Positions 1 to 6,461 of a stretch of 22,416 nt of DNA are shown here, in pieces (positions within the stretch are counted from its first letter, which is position 1; every line of letters begins with the position of its first letter). The position numbers and the translations under genes are program-made. The notes below the pieces were generated by a model, which searched no databases, had not been told where the DNA came from, and was given only the letters and a program-made list of their open reading frames with translations. This DNA comes from an uncultured Oscillospiraceae bacterium (lineage in GTDB: Bacteria; Bacillota; Clostridia; Oscillospirales; Oscillospiraceae): positions 1-22,416 of the forward strand of contig CAKUIM010000032.1 of the NCBI GenBank assembly GCA_934660965.1. Direction: 5' to 3'.

Positions 1-386
1 ATGTCGATGTCCGCCTGATAGAACTCCCGGAAGCGGCCCCGCTGGGCCCGCTCCCCCCGGTAGACCTTGCCGATCTGGAAGCGGCGGAAGGGGAAGGTCA
101 GCTCCCCGTAGTGCAGGGCCACATATTTGGCCAGGGGCACCGTCAGGTCAAAGCGCAGGGACAGGTCAGTGTCCCCCTTGGTGAAGCGGTAGATCTGCTT
201 TTCCGTCTCGCCGCCCGCCTTGGCCAGCAGCACCTCGGACGCCTCGATCACCGGGGTGTCCAGCGGGGTGAAGCCGTAGAGGCTGTACGCCTGGCGCAGC
301 CGCTCCAGAATGCACTCAAACTGCACCTGCCGCTGGGGCAGCAGCTCCATAAAACCGGAGAGGGTGCGGGGTTTTTGTTTGGCCAT
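1..386 (-). CDS. hisS: Histidine--tRNA ligase, N-terminal part (cut by window edge)
   Basis: This is the first 128 codons of a class II aminoacyl-tRNA synthetase that charges tRNA-His; the C-terminal part lies outside the window. The start is the ATG at 384-386, preceded by GAGGAG nine bases upstream. Seen in the sequence: the class II entry LSGFMELLP near residue 9, the LRFDLTVPLA block near residue 78, and motif 2 as YRGERAQRGRFREFYQ near residue 109. Canonical bacterial HisRS usually reads like RHERPQKGRYRQFHQFG here, so this belongs to the variant subgroup with the REFYQADIDI ending. The HisZ regulatory paralogue is less likely because the motif 2 arginines are present. A -10-like TATATT lies at 417-422 without a clear -35, so how it is transcribed is uncertain; I saw no T-box in the 160 bases upstream. 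Confidence 0.93.
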   Translation of the reverse strand, partial: MAKQKPRTLSGFMELLPQRQVQFECILERLRQAYSLYGFTPLDTPVIEASEVLLAKAGGETEKQIYRFTKGDTDLSLRFDLTVPLAKYVALHYGELTFPFRRFQIGKVYRGERAQRGRFREFYQADID

Positions 387-464
387 ATTTAATTACTCCT
401 CGTAGTATGACATATAAATATAACGCGTTGTGTTCGCCTTATCCGGTCCTACGGACGGAATCAG

Positions 465-503
465 CCGGCACGGAGCGGTGCGAGATTGGCCAGCCGGTGC
501 CGG
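465..503. other. Weak inverted repeat in the hisS upstream region
   Basis: CCGGCAC at 465-471 can pair with GTGCCGG at 497-503 around a loop of 25 bases. It sits between the mgsA terminator and hisS. It has no T-box specifier or TGG-type antiterminator bulge that I can recognise. It may only reflect GC-rich sequence. Confidence 0.25.
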
Positions 504-545
504 AACGCCATCAGGACAGGACTTGGGCCGCTGGGGACACAGGCG

Positions 546-585
546 AAAAAATGCTCTCATCCCCGGGTCGTGGGACGAGAGCATT
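546..585 (-). terminator. Intrinsic terminator after mgsA
   Basis: On the minus strand AATGCTCTCGTCC (585-573) pairs with GGATGAGAGCATT (562-550), a 13-bp stem with one G-U pair and a 10-base loop, and runs directly into six U (551-546). It lies 50 bases after the mgsA stop and separates the minD-mgsA transcript from hisS. Confidence 0.88.
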
Positions 586-634
586 GCGGTGCTTTCCCGG
601 TCCGGCAGCTCTTGCAGGGGAAGGCCGACCCCGG

Positions 635-1051
635 TCAGACCTTCAGCGGCGCCTTTTTGGGGTTAATGATATCCCGCCAGTCCAGGTCGCCCCGGGCCAG
701 GCCGTGGATGAGCATCTCGGCGGTGGCGGCGTTGGTGGCCATGGGGACGTTGTGCTGGTCACACAGCTTGGAGATGTAGTTCAGGTCGGCGTCCAGGTCG
801 GTGGAGTGGGGGTCATTGAAGAAGATGACCATGTCGATCTCGTTATAGGAGATACGCGCGCCGATCTGCTGGCTGCCGCCGTGGGCGTGGGACAGGAAAA
901 GCTGCACGGGCAGACCGGTGGCCTCGGCGACCAGGCGGCCCGTTCGGCTGGTGGCGCACACCGTATGTTTGGAGAGAATACCGCAGTAGGCAATGCAGAA
1001 CTGCACCATAAGTTCTTTTTTGTTGTCATGGCTCATCAAAGCAATATTCAT
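635..1051 (-). CDS. mgsA: Methylglyoxal synthase-like protein with altered active site
   Basis: A 138-residue MGS-fold protein, the normal length for the family, whose members convert dihydroxyacetone phosphate to methylglyoxal and phosphate in the cytosol. The N-terminal IALMSHDNKK, the VCATSRTGRL phosphate loop, DMVIFFNDP and VPMATNAATAEML blocks align without difficulty to the E. coli and Bacillus enzymes as I recall them. The key GGDQQ segment reads GGSQQ here (Ser60 where E. coli has Asp71), the HxPD segment is rearranged (no equivalent of His98 at the expected place), and TGTTG has become TSRTG. Lys12, Asp80 and Ser54 remain. The activity is therefore doubtful; it could be a degenerate or re-purposed MGS protein. 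It follows minD by 33 bases and precedes a terminator, so the two are cotranscribed. The start is ATG at 1051 with a GGAAAG site seven bases upstream. Confidence 0.85.
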   Translation of the reverse strand: MNIALMSHDNKKELMVQFCIAYCGILSKHTVCATSRTGRLVAEATGLPVQLFLSHAHGGSQQIGARISYNEIDMVIFFNDPHSTDLDADLNYISKLCDQHNVPMATNAATAEMLIHGLARGDLDWRDIINPKKAPLKV

Positions 1052-1084
1052 AACACACTTTCCTTTCCGAACACATTCATAGCA

Positions 1085-1819
1085 TCAGCGAATCCGCATC
1101 AGCGGGACTTTCTGGCCCATCAGGCGCTTGGCAATGTTGAGGTAGGCCACGGCGGCCCGTTTGTGGGAGTAGAGAACCAGCGGCGTGCCCCGCCCGGCGG
1201 CCACCACCACGTCCTTATCCTCCGGCACGATGCCCAGAAGGGGCAGGCCGGCGGTATCCATGGCCTGGTCGATGGAGGTGCGCAGGGTGCGGATGAGCTT
1301 GGGCTGCACCCGGTTCATCACCAGGTGGAGCTCCGGGACTGCGGTCACCAGCTCCGAGACGGTGCGCTGGGCGTCCCGCAGGGCGGCAGGCTCGGTGGCG
1401 GAGACCACAATGGCCCGGTCGGCCGCCGCCATGGCCAGCTGAAAGCCGGGGCCCAGCCCGGCGGGGGTGTCCATGAGGACGTAGTCAAAGTATTCCTTCC
1501 CGTCGGCCACCAAGCGGCAGAAGGCGGCCTGGTCGGGGTCAGCAAGGCTTGTGGGCGCGGTGAGCAGAAAAAGGCCCCGGATGGTGGGATGCTCCGCCGC
1601 CGCCGTGAGCAGGGGGCAGCGCAGCTCGGTCACGTCGGTGAAGTCCATCACCGCCCGGTCGTCCAGCCCAAGGGCGATGTCAAGGTTGCGCAGGCCGATA
1701 TCCAGGTCGATGCACAGCACCCGGCGCCCCAGCGCCGCCAGACAGGAGGAGACGCCCGCCGTCAGAGAGGTCTTTCCCGTGCCGCCCTTTCCGGAGGTGA
1801 CCATGATGGAAACGCCCAT
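1085..1819 (-). CDS. minD: MinD-like septum-site-determining ATPase
   Basis: A 244-residue P-loop ATPase of the MinD/ParA class, which sits on the membrane in its ATP form and helps position the division site. Seen: the deviant Walker A GKGGTGKTS at residues 10-18, DLDIGLRNLD at the switch region near residue 40, DYVLMDTPAG (Walker B) and a C-terminal basic amphipathic tail ending AKRLMGQKVPLMRIR that would act as the membrane-targeting helix. I chose ATG at 1817-1819, eight bases after AGGAGG; a TTG two codons upstream is only two bases from that site. No minC or minE is adjacent; mgsA follows in the same transcript. It could be called a MinD-family protein rather than true MinD, since FleN/other relatives share these motifs, but the tail and context favour MinD. 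Confidence 0.85.
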   Translation of the reverse strand: MGVSIMVTSGKGGTGKTSLTAGVSSCLAALGRRVLCIDLDIGLRNLDIALGLDDRAVMDFTDVTELRCPLLTAAAEHPTIRGLFLLTAPTSLADPDQAAFCRLVADGKEYFDYVLMDTPAGLGPGFQLAMAAADRAIVVSATEPAALRDAQRTVSELVTAVPELHLVMNRVQPKLIRTLRTSIDQAMDTAGLPLLGIVPEDKDVVVAAGRGTPLVLYSHKRAAVAYLNIAKRLMGQKVPLMRIR

Positions 1820-1845
1820 GTGCAACCCCTCCTCTGATGGTGAAA

Positions 1846-1874
1846 ATTATAGCATATGACAATGAAGTTGGCAA
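1846..1874 (-). promoter_or_regulatory. Sigma-A promoter for minD-mgsA
   Basis: TTGCCA at 1874-1869 and a perfect TATAAT at 1851-1846 are separated by 17 bases. The start of transcription would fall about 20 bases before the minD start codon. It lies just past the rsmG stop, so minD-mgsA can be expressed apart from the upstream operon. Confidence 0.85.
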
Positions 1875-1903
1875 GTTTTTTGCAGTGTAAGCCCGAAAAT
1901 CTG

Positions 1904-2617
1904 TCACAGCGGGCTTTTCTGCATTCTGGCCCAGCGGCGGGGAAAGCGCGCCGGGGTGGGCCGCTCCTTGCGGATGACCACCAGGCGGTGGGTGACATCG
2001 GTGTGGGGGACGGCGTAGTCCCGGCAGGTCTCCACGCGCCCGCCCAGCGTCTCAATGGCCTCCTGGGCGGCGGCAAGCTCCTGGCCGCACTCCACGCTCT
2101 TCATAGCCAGAAACTGCCCGCCTATCTTCACAAAGGGCAGGCACAGCTCGGAGAGTATCCGCAGGTCAGCTACCGCCCGGGCGCTGGCAAAGTCGAACTG
2201 CTCCCGCAGCTTGTCATTATGCCCGGCGTCCTCCGCCCGGCTATGGACGGTGTGCAGCCCGGCAAGGCCCAGGGCTTTGCCGGTCTCGCTGAGCCAGGCA
2301 AGGCGCTTGTCAAGGCTGTCGAGCAGGGTGACATCCAGAGTGGGGGAGAGGATTTTCAGCACCATGCCCGGGAAGCCCGCGCCGGTGCCCACGTCGATAA
2401 GGCGCTTGCCTGCAAACTCGCAGCAGGGCAGCAGCGCTGCGCAGTCGAGCATGTGTAAGGTGGCCACCCCGGCGGGATCAGTGATGGCGGTGAGGTTCAT
2501 GACCTTGTTTTTTTCAAGAAGGGCCCGGCCGTAGCGCGCAAGTGTGCCGGGGGTCCCGGCAGTCACAGAATTGGCAAGGCCAAGCTGGGCAAGGCCGGAG
2601 GCGATAAGCTGCTCCAT
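1904..2617 (-). CDS. rsmG: 16S rRNA (guanine527-N7)-methyltransferase RsmG
   Basis: A 237-residue SAM-dependent methyltransferase (family usual length about 239) that makes m7G527 in the 530 loop of 16S rRNA; loss gives low-level streptomycin resistance in other bacteria. Seen: NLTAITDP near residue 41, the SAM loop IDVGTGAGFPG near residues 74-84, SRAVADLRIL in the middle, and the family's basic tail ARFPRRWARMQKSPL. It starts at ATG 2617 with a GGGACGG-like site and lies 15 bases after the membrane protein gene, as the last gene of the parA-led cluster. A hairpin (AAGCCCG with CGGGCTT) overlaps its stop codon but has only two U after it on this strand, so it is a poor terminator. The former gene name is gidB. 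Confidence 0.95.
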   Translation of the reverse strand: MEQLIASGLAQLGLANSVTAGTPGTLARYGRALLEKNKVMNLTAITDPAGVATLHMLDCAALLPCCEFAGKRLIDVGTGAGFPGMVLKILSPTLDVTLLDSLDKRLAWLSETGKALGLAGLHTVHSRAEDAGHNDKLREQFDFASARAVADLRILSELCLPFVKIGGQFLAMKSVECGQELAAAQEAIETLGGRVETCRDYAVPHTDVTHRLVVIRKERPTPARFPRRWARMQKSPL

Positions 2618-2632
2618 ATCCGTCCCGCCCCC

Positions 2633-3064
2633 TTATGGCGCGTATGCGCCTTGGATGGCGGCAACCAGGGCCGGGCCGCCCAAGGCAAGGCCCAGCAGGA
2701 TGCCGAATACGCACACCGCCACGATAAAGACCGTCAGCGGCAGGCTGGCAGCGCCCTTGCGCCGGTGATAAACACTCAGGGCCGCCGCCGCGGCGCAGAT
2801 GGGCAGCAGCAGCAGCGGGAAGGTGCCCGGCAGGGTCTTGCCGCCGGTAAAGATGGAGAAGGTGAGAACGAAGAGCAGCATCAGCATGTACCCAAGGCCC
2901 ATCCAGGCGGCAATGCGCTTCTCCACGCTTGCCGGAGTGTAGGCGGCCTTTTGGGCCTGGTTCTCCGGCGCGCCCTGGGCTTCCTGGCTTTTGGGTTTCT
3001 GCGGCTCCTGGCCGGGATGCGGCTGCTCTCCCTGGCTGGGCTGCCTGGGGTCCCGATCAGCCAT
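2633..3064 (-). CDS. Hypothetical membrane protein with Pro/Gln-rich cytosolic head
   Basis: A 143-residue protein I cannot assign to a family. Residues 1-45 are rich in Pro, Gln and Lys and look disordered; three hydrophobic segments follow at about 51-72, 77-99 and 108-137. The ATG at 3064 overlaps the mscL stop by eight bases (ATGGCTGA), a sign of translational coupling. It is followed by rsmG after 15 bases. A role near the envelope is likely, but no function can be read from the sequence. Confidence 0.75.
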   Translation of the reverse strand: MADRDPRQPSQGEQPHPGQEPQKPKSQEAQGAPENQAQKAAYTPASVEKRIAAWMGLGYMLMLLFVLTFSIFTGGKTLPGTFPLLLLPICAAAAALSVYHRRKGAASLPLTVFIVAVCVFGILLGLALGGPALVAAIQGAYAP

Positions 3065-3497
3065 TGTCCTGCTCCTTGCCGTCGCGCAGCAGGTCGCGGA
3101 TCTCGGTGAGCAGCTTCTCCTCGGCGGAGGGCTCGGGGGGCGCGGCGGGGGCCTCGTCCTCCTTCTTCCGGTGGAGCTTGTTGATGGCCTTGACCATGCA
3201 GAACACGGCGAAGGCGATGATGATGAAGTCCAGCACCACGGAGATGAGGTTGCCGAAGTTGACGGCTACCTCAGGGCGGATAACCTCATCGGCTTCCACC
3301 ACGGCGGCCTTGAGCACCCACTTCCACGCGGAGAAATCCACGCCGCCGATGAGCATGGAGATGAGGGGCATGATGATGTCGTTGACCAGGGAGGTGGTGA
3401 TCTTACCGAAGGCGCCGCCGATGACAACGCCTACCGCCATGTCAAGCACATTGCCGCGCATGGCAAAGGCCTTGAATTCCTCAAGAAACTTTTTCAT
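3057..3497 (-). CDS. mscL: Large-conductance mechanosensitive channel MscL
   Basis: A 146-residue channel subunit, the normal family length; the homopentamer opens under membrane tension and releases solutes on hypo-osmotic shock. Seen: the amphipathic N-terminus MKKFLEEFKAFAMRGNV, TM1 with the glycine-rich VLDMAVGVVIGGAFGKI and the IIMP segment, a periplasmic loop around residues 50-80, TM2 NLISVVLDFIIIAFAVF, and a charged cytoplasmic tail with the EKLLTEIRDLL bundle helix. The start has AAGGCGG ten bases upstream. It lies 22 bases after the small Cys-rich gene and overlaps the next gene by eight bases. Confidence 0.96.
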   Translation of the reverse strand: MKKFLEEFKAFAMRGNVLDMAVGVVIGGAFGKITTSLVNDIIMPLISMLIGGVDFSAWKWVLKAAVVEADEVIRPEVAVNFGNLISVVLDFIIIAFAVFCMVKAINKLHRKKEDEAPAAPPEPSAEEKLLTEIRDLLRDGKEQDNG

Positions 3498-3519
3498 AGC
3501 GTTAAAACCGCCTTATATA

Positions 3520-3885
3520 TTACTCTTTGTTGTCGGAGCCGGCGCAGCAGCCGGTATCCTCGCCCTGGGCGGGGGCAGCGCAGTCGGCCTCATCGGCGGC
3601 AGCACAGGGGCAGACCGGGGTGCTGTCCTCCTTGGCGGCGGAGGGGGTGCACCAGCTCTCGTCGTCCTCAAAGAGGCGCTCCTCGGCGGCCTTGAGAATG
3701 CCGTTGAAGCCGAAGGTGACGGTGACGTCCCGGCGGGTCTCGCCGGACTCGTCCGGGCGGCTGACGGCGCGCCAGAGCAGCGCCTGGCACTTGGTCTCGT
3801 CGGTGTCGCTGTTGCGCTCCACGCGGTAGGGGACGATGCAGGCCAGCGCAGCAGCTGCGCCCAGGAATTTCCAGAATTTTTTCAT
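3520..3885 (-). CDS. Small hypothetical protein with hydrophobic N-terminus and Cys-rich tail
   Basis: A 121-residue protein of unknown function. I chose the ATG at 3885 (MKKFWKF) because AAGGAGG stands eight bases upstream; the in-frame TTG six codons earlier would place the ribosome site inside the gene. Residues 4-18 are hydrophobic and could be a signal or membrane anchor, without a lipobox. The middle (TKCQALLWRAV, DVTVTFGF) looks like a small folded domain; the last 46 residues are acidic and carry six cysteines in CPC, CC and single arrangements. It begins 18 bases after the serS stop and ends 22 bases before mscL, so it is in the same operon. The Cys cluster might bind metal or form disulfides; that is speculation. 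Confidence 0.75.
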   Translation of the reverse strand: MKKFWKFLGAAAALACIVPYRVERNSDTDETKCQALLWRAVSRPDESGETRRDVTVTFGFNGILKAAEERLFEDDESWCTPSAAKEDSTPVCPCAAADEADCAAPAQGEDTGCCAGSDNKE

Positions 3886-3903
3886 AGCCAGAACCTCCTT
3901 CAA

Positions 3904-5205
3904 TCAGTGCTTGGGGGTGAGCACCCGGGTGCCGCCCATGTAGGGCCAGAGCACCTCGGGGATGACCACGGAACCGTCAGCCTGGAGGTTGTTCTCCAGG
4001 AAGGCGATGAGCATCCGGGGGGGCGCAACCACGGTGTTGTTGAGAGTGTGGGGCAGGTAGGTGCCCTTTTCGCCCTTTACCCGCATCTTCAGGCGGCGGG
4101 CCTGGGCGTCGCCCAGGTTGGAGCAGGAGCATACCTCGAAATACTTCTTCTGCCGGGGGGACCAGGCCTCGATGTCGCAGGACTTCACCTTCAGGTCGGC
4201 CAGGTCGCCGGAGCAGCATTCCAGCTGCCGCACGGGGATGTCCAGCGACCGGAACAGCTCCACCGAGTAGCGCCACATCTTTTCGTACCACTCCATGGAC
4301 TCCTCCGGGCGGCACACCACGATCATTTCCTGCTTTTCAAACTGGTGGATGCGGTAGACACCCCGCTCCTCAATGCCGTGGGAGCCCTTCTCCTTGCGGA
4401 AGCAGGGGGAGTAGGAGGTGAGAGTCTGGGGCAGCTTGTCTTCGGGAATGATCTGGTCGATGAATTTGCCGATCATGGAGTGCTCGCTGGTGCCGATGAG
4501 GTAGAGGTCCTCCCCCTCGATCTTGTACATCATGGCGTCCATGTCGGTCTGGCTCATCACGCCCTCCACCACGTTGCCGTGAATCATGAAGGGGGGGATG
4601 CAGAAGGTGAAGCCTTTGTTGATCATGAAATCCCGGGCGTAGGCCAGCACCGCCTCGTGGAGCCGGGCGATATCGCCCATGAGGTAGTAGAAGCCCGCGC
4701 CGGACACCCGGCCGGCGGCGTCCATATCCACACCGTCGAAGGACTCCATAATGTCGGTGTGGTAGGGCACCTCAAACTCGGGCACCCGTGGCTCGCCAAA
4801 ACGCTGCACCTCTACGTTGCAGCTGTCGTCCGGGCCGATGGGCACGGAGGGGTCGATGATGTTGGGGATGACCAGCATGATCTTGCGGATCTCGGCGGCC
4901 AGCTCGTCCTCCTGCACCTCCAGCTCGGCCAGACGGTCGGCGTCCGCCTTCACCTGGGCCTTGACGGCCTCGGCCTCCGCCAGCTTGGAGGGGTCCTTCT
5001 TGGCCTGTCCCATGAGGATGCCCACCTGCTTGGACAGGGTGTTGCGGGCGGCCCGGAGGTTGTTGGCCTCGGTCTGGGCGTCGCGGTTGCGGCGGTCAAG
5101 CTCCAGCACCTGGTCCACCAGGGGCAGCTTTTCCTCCTGGAATTTCTTGCGGATGTTTTCCCGAACAGCTTCCGGATTCTCCCGGATAAACTTGATGTCT
5201 AACAT
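3904..5205 (-). CDS. serS: Serine--tRNA ligase, archaeal-like TSEH subtype
   Basis: A 433-residue class II synthetase that charges tRNA-Ser (and tRNA-Sec). The N-terminal long coiled-coil arm for the tRNA variable arm spans roughly residues 25-105; the catalytic domain follows. Motif 2 is SPCFRKEKGSHG followed by HQFEKQEMI, and the motif 3 region carries NTVVAPPRMLIAFLEN. The serine-site segment reads IGTSEHSMI where the usual bacterial enzyme has PTAEVPLTN, and RPEESMEWYEKM and CSGDLADLKVK/DIEAW match the archaeal form as I remember it. The start is ATG 5205 with an AAAGGTGACGAGAG ribosome region. Only 23 bases separate it from the gene upstream, so no T-box leader is possible and it depends on the par operon for transcription. 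Confidence 0.95.
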   Translation of the reverse strand: MLDIKFIRENPEAVRENIRKKFQEEKLPLVDQVLELDRRNRDAQTEANNLRAARNTLSKQVGILMGQAKKDPSKLAEAEAVKAQVKADADRLAELEVQEDELAAEIRKIMLVIPNIIDPSVPIGPDDSCNVEVQRFGEPRVPEFEVPYHTDIMESFDGVDMDAAGRVSGAGFYYLMGDIARLHEAVLAYARDFMINKGFTFCIPPFMIHGNVVEGVMSQTDMDAMMYKIEGEDLYLIGTSEHSMIGKFIDQIIPEDKLPQTLTSYSPCFRKEKGSHGIEERGVYRIHQFEKQEMIVVCRPEESMEWYEKMWRYSVELFRSLDIPVRQLECCSGDLADLKVKSCDIEAWSPRQKKYFEVCSCSNLGDAQARRLKMRVKGEKGTYLPHTLNNTVVAPPRMLIAFLENNLQADGSVVIPEVLWPYMGGTRVLTPKH

Positions 5206-5228
5206 AAGCTCTCGTCACCTTTATCCTG

Positions 5229-5474
5229 TTATATGGCCCTGCCAGCGGCAGGGAAGAGGGTCGTATTTTCATAGGCAGAGACCGTGGCCGCTGCCGCGCC
5301 GGTGTGCTGCCCGGCCACCGCATTGTCCCGTTGCTGGATGAAAAAGGCCAGCAGCAGCATCAGAAAGGCGGCGGCAAACAGCACAGCCAGATATACAAAG
5401 ACGGACGCGCCCTTCCGGGGCCGCTTTTTTGGGCCGGGGGCGGCGGGGCGCTGCTTCTCGCTGGGGTCACTCAT
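5229..5474 (-). CDS. Small single-pass membrane protein, possibly truncated
   Basis: An 81-residue protein with a basic, Pro-rich cytosolic head (KKRPRKG near residues 16-22), one strong membrane span VFVYLAVLFAAAFLMLLLAF at about 25-44, and a short Ala/Thr tail. The start ATG at 5474 overlaps the parB stop by eight bases (ATGAGTGA) and has AAGGAGG eleven bases upstream; the longer reading that begins inside parB is less credible. From memory, relatives in this position in clostridia often continue into a coiled coil after the QQR motif; here that part is missing. Function unknown; it lies between parB and serS in one operon. Confidence 0.7.
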   Translation of the reverse strand: MSDPSEKQRPAAPGPKKRPRKGASVFVYLAVLFAAAFLMLLLAFFIQQRDNAVAGQHTGAAAATVSAYENTTLFPAAGRAI

Positions 5475-6366
5475 CTGTGGGAATGCCTCCTTTTTCGCGC
5501 CCGGCACTCGGCAGCCGCTCCAAAAGCTCCAGGAGGTTGTTCAGGTCGTCCACGTCGTAGAATTCCAACTCCAACCGGCCCTTTTTTCGGCCCGATGAGA
5601 TGGTGACCTTCCGGCCCAGATGGCCGGACAGCTCCTTTTCCGCCTGCTCAATGTAAATCCGGTTGGGGTCCTCCGGCTTGCTCCGGGGCTCCGGCGGGGT
5701 GAGGGTGAAGTGCTTGGCCGCGGCCTCGGCCTGCCGCACGGACATGCCGGTTTCCGCAATGCGCCGGGCGAAGGCGGTCTGGGCAGCGCCCCCCTCCACC
5801 ATCAGCACCGCCCGCCCATGGCCTGCGGTAAGCTGACCCTGGGTGAGCATTTCCCGCACCTCGGGGGGCAGGGAGGTCAGGCGCAGGGCGTTGGCGATGG
5901 CCGGGCGGGACTTGCCCATCCGCCGGGCCACCTCGTCCTGGGTCATCCCAAAGTCGGTGAGCAGGACCAGATAGCCCTCCGCCTCCTCCATGGGGTTGAG
6001 GTCCTCCCGCTGCAAATTCTCAATGAGGCCCAGTTCCATCACCTTACGGTCGTCCGCCTCGATGATGACGGCGGGCACCTCGGAAAGTCCGGCCTGCCGG
6101 GCGGCCCGCCACCGGCGCTCGCCGGCGATGATCTGATAGTAGCCTGATGACAGCCGCCGGACGGTAAGCGGCTGGATGATGCCGTGCTCCCGGATGGAGT
6201 CGGCAAGGTCTGCCAGAGCCTCTTCGTCAAAGCGCTTGCGCGGCTGGTTCAGGCCCGGTTCCACCTGGGAAATGGGCAAAAAAACGCAGCCCGCCTCCTG
6301 GGTCTGGAGGGCGGCATCTCCCATCAGGGCGCCCAGCCCCTTGCCAAGGCCCTTGGACTTCGGCAT
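5467..6366 (-). CDS. parB: Chromosome-partitioning protein ParB (Spo0J)
   Basis: A 299-residue CTP-dependent DNA clamp that loads at parS and spreads, recruits SMC and stimulates ParA. Seen: the ParA-stimulating N-terminus GLGKGLGALMGD (residues 6-17), the NQPRKRF box at 40-46, the CTP-site GERRWRA at 82-88 and ENLQRE at 116-121, the helix-turn-helix with GKSRPAIANALRL at 151-163, and a C-terminal dimer domain ending LLELLERL. The four positions known to set target choice in the family are Arg154, Ala160, Ser165 and Gly182, the parS-reading type. It follows parA by 95 bases that contain a perfect parS. The start ATG 6366 has AAGGGA eleven bases upstream inside a small hairpin loop. Confidence 0.97.
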   Translation of the reverse strand: MPKSKGLGKGLGALMGDAALQTQEAGCVFLPISQVEPGLNQPRKRFDEEALADLADSIREHGIIQPLTVRRLSSGYYQIIAGERRWRAARQAGLSEVPAVIIEADDRKVMELGLIENLQREDLNPMEEAEGYLVLLTDFGMTQDEVARRMGKSRPAIANALRLTSLPPEVREMLTQGQLTAGHGRAVLMVEGGAAQTAFARRIAETGMSVRQAEAAAKHFTLTPPEPRSKPEDPNRIYIEQAEKELSGHLGRKVTISSGRKKGRLELEFYDVDDLNNLLELLERLPSAGREKGGIPTDE

Positions 6367-6371
6367 GTTTA

Positions 6372-6389
6372 AATCAGTCCCTTCTGATT
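6372..6389 (-). promoter_or_regulatory. Hairpin presenting the parB ribosome-binding site
   Basis: On the minus strand AATCAG and CTGATT (6-bp stem) flank AAGGGA, so the only Shine-Dalgarno-like sequence of parB occupies the loop. The stem is short and AU-rich, so any effect on translation would be mild. It may be chance. Confidence 0.35.
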
Positions 6390-6439
6390 GAATTTATCTT
6401 TGGCTGCCCGGGCCGGATCGTCCGGCAGGGCAGAGGGGA

Positions 6440-6455
6440 TGTTTCACGTGAAACA
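6440..6455. promoter_or_regulatory. parS: parS site 1 (perfect 16-bp palindrome)
   Basis: The sequence TGTTTCACGTGAAACA matches the bacterial parS consensus at every base. It lies seven bases past the parA stop codon, between parA and parB. ParB would load here; because it is transcribed within the operon, it could also influence parB expression. Confidence 0.97.
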
Positions 6456-6461
6456 GTGGGA

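Noticed and set aside
387..545. T-box leader for hisS
   Set aside because: No TGG-bearing antiterminator and no terminator directly before hisS; the only terminator nearby ends the mgsA transcript. serS has only 23 bases upstream, so no T-box there either.
407..1837. 476-codon plus-strand frame opposite minD and mgsA
   Set aside because: Antisense shadow of two recognised genes; no ribosome site and low-complexity translation.
1880..1920. Terminator overlapping the rsmG stop
   Set aside because: AAGCCCG/CGGGCTT forms a stem but on the minus strand only two U follow; the T run is on the other strand, where no gene needs it.
2929..5202. Very long open frame on the plus strand opposite serS, mscL and neighbours
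   Set aside because: It mirrors minus-strand genes of certain identity, is Gly/His/Val-rich with no family character, and exists because GC-rich codon use removes stops from the opposite strand. The same applies to long plus-strand frames opposite the ATPase (13785-16442), mfd (18743-20242) and thl (12204-13742).
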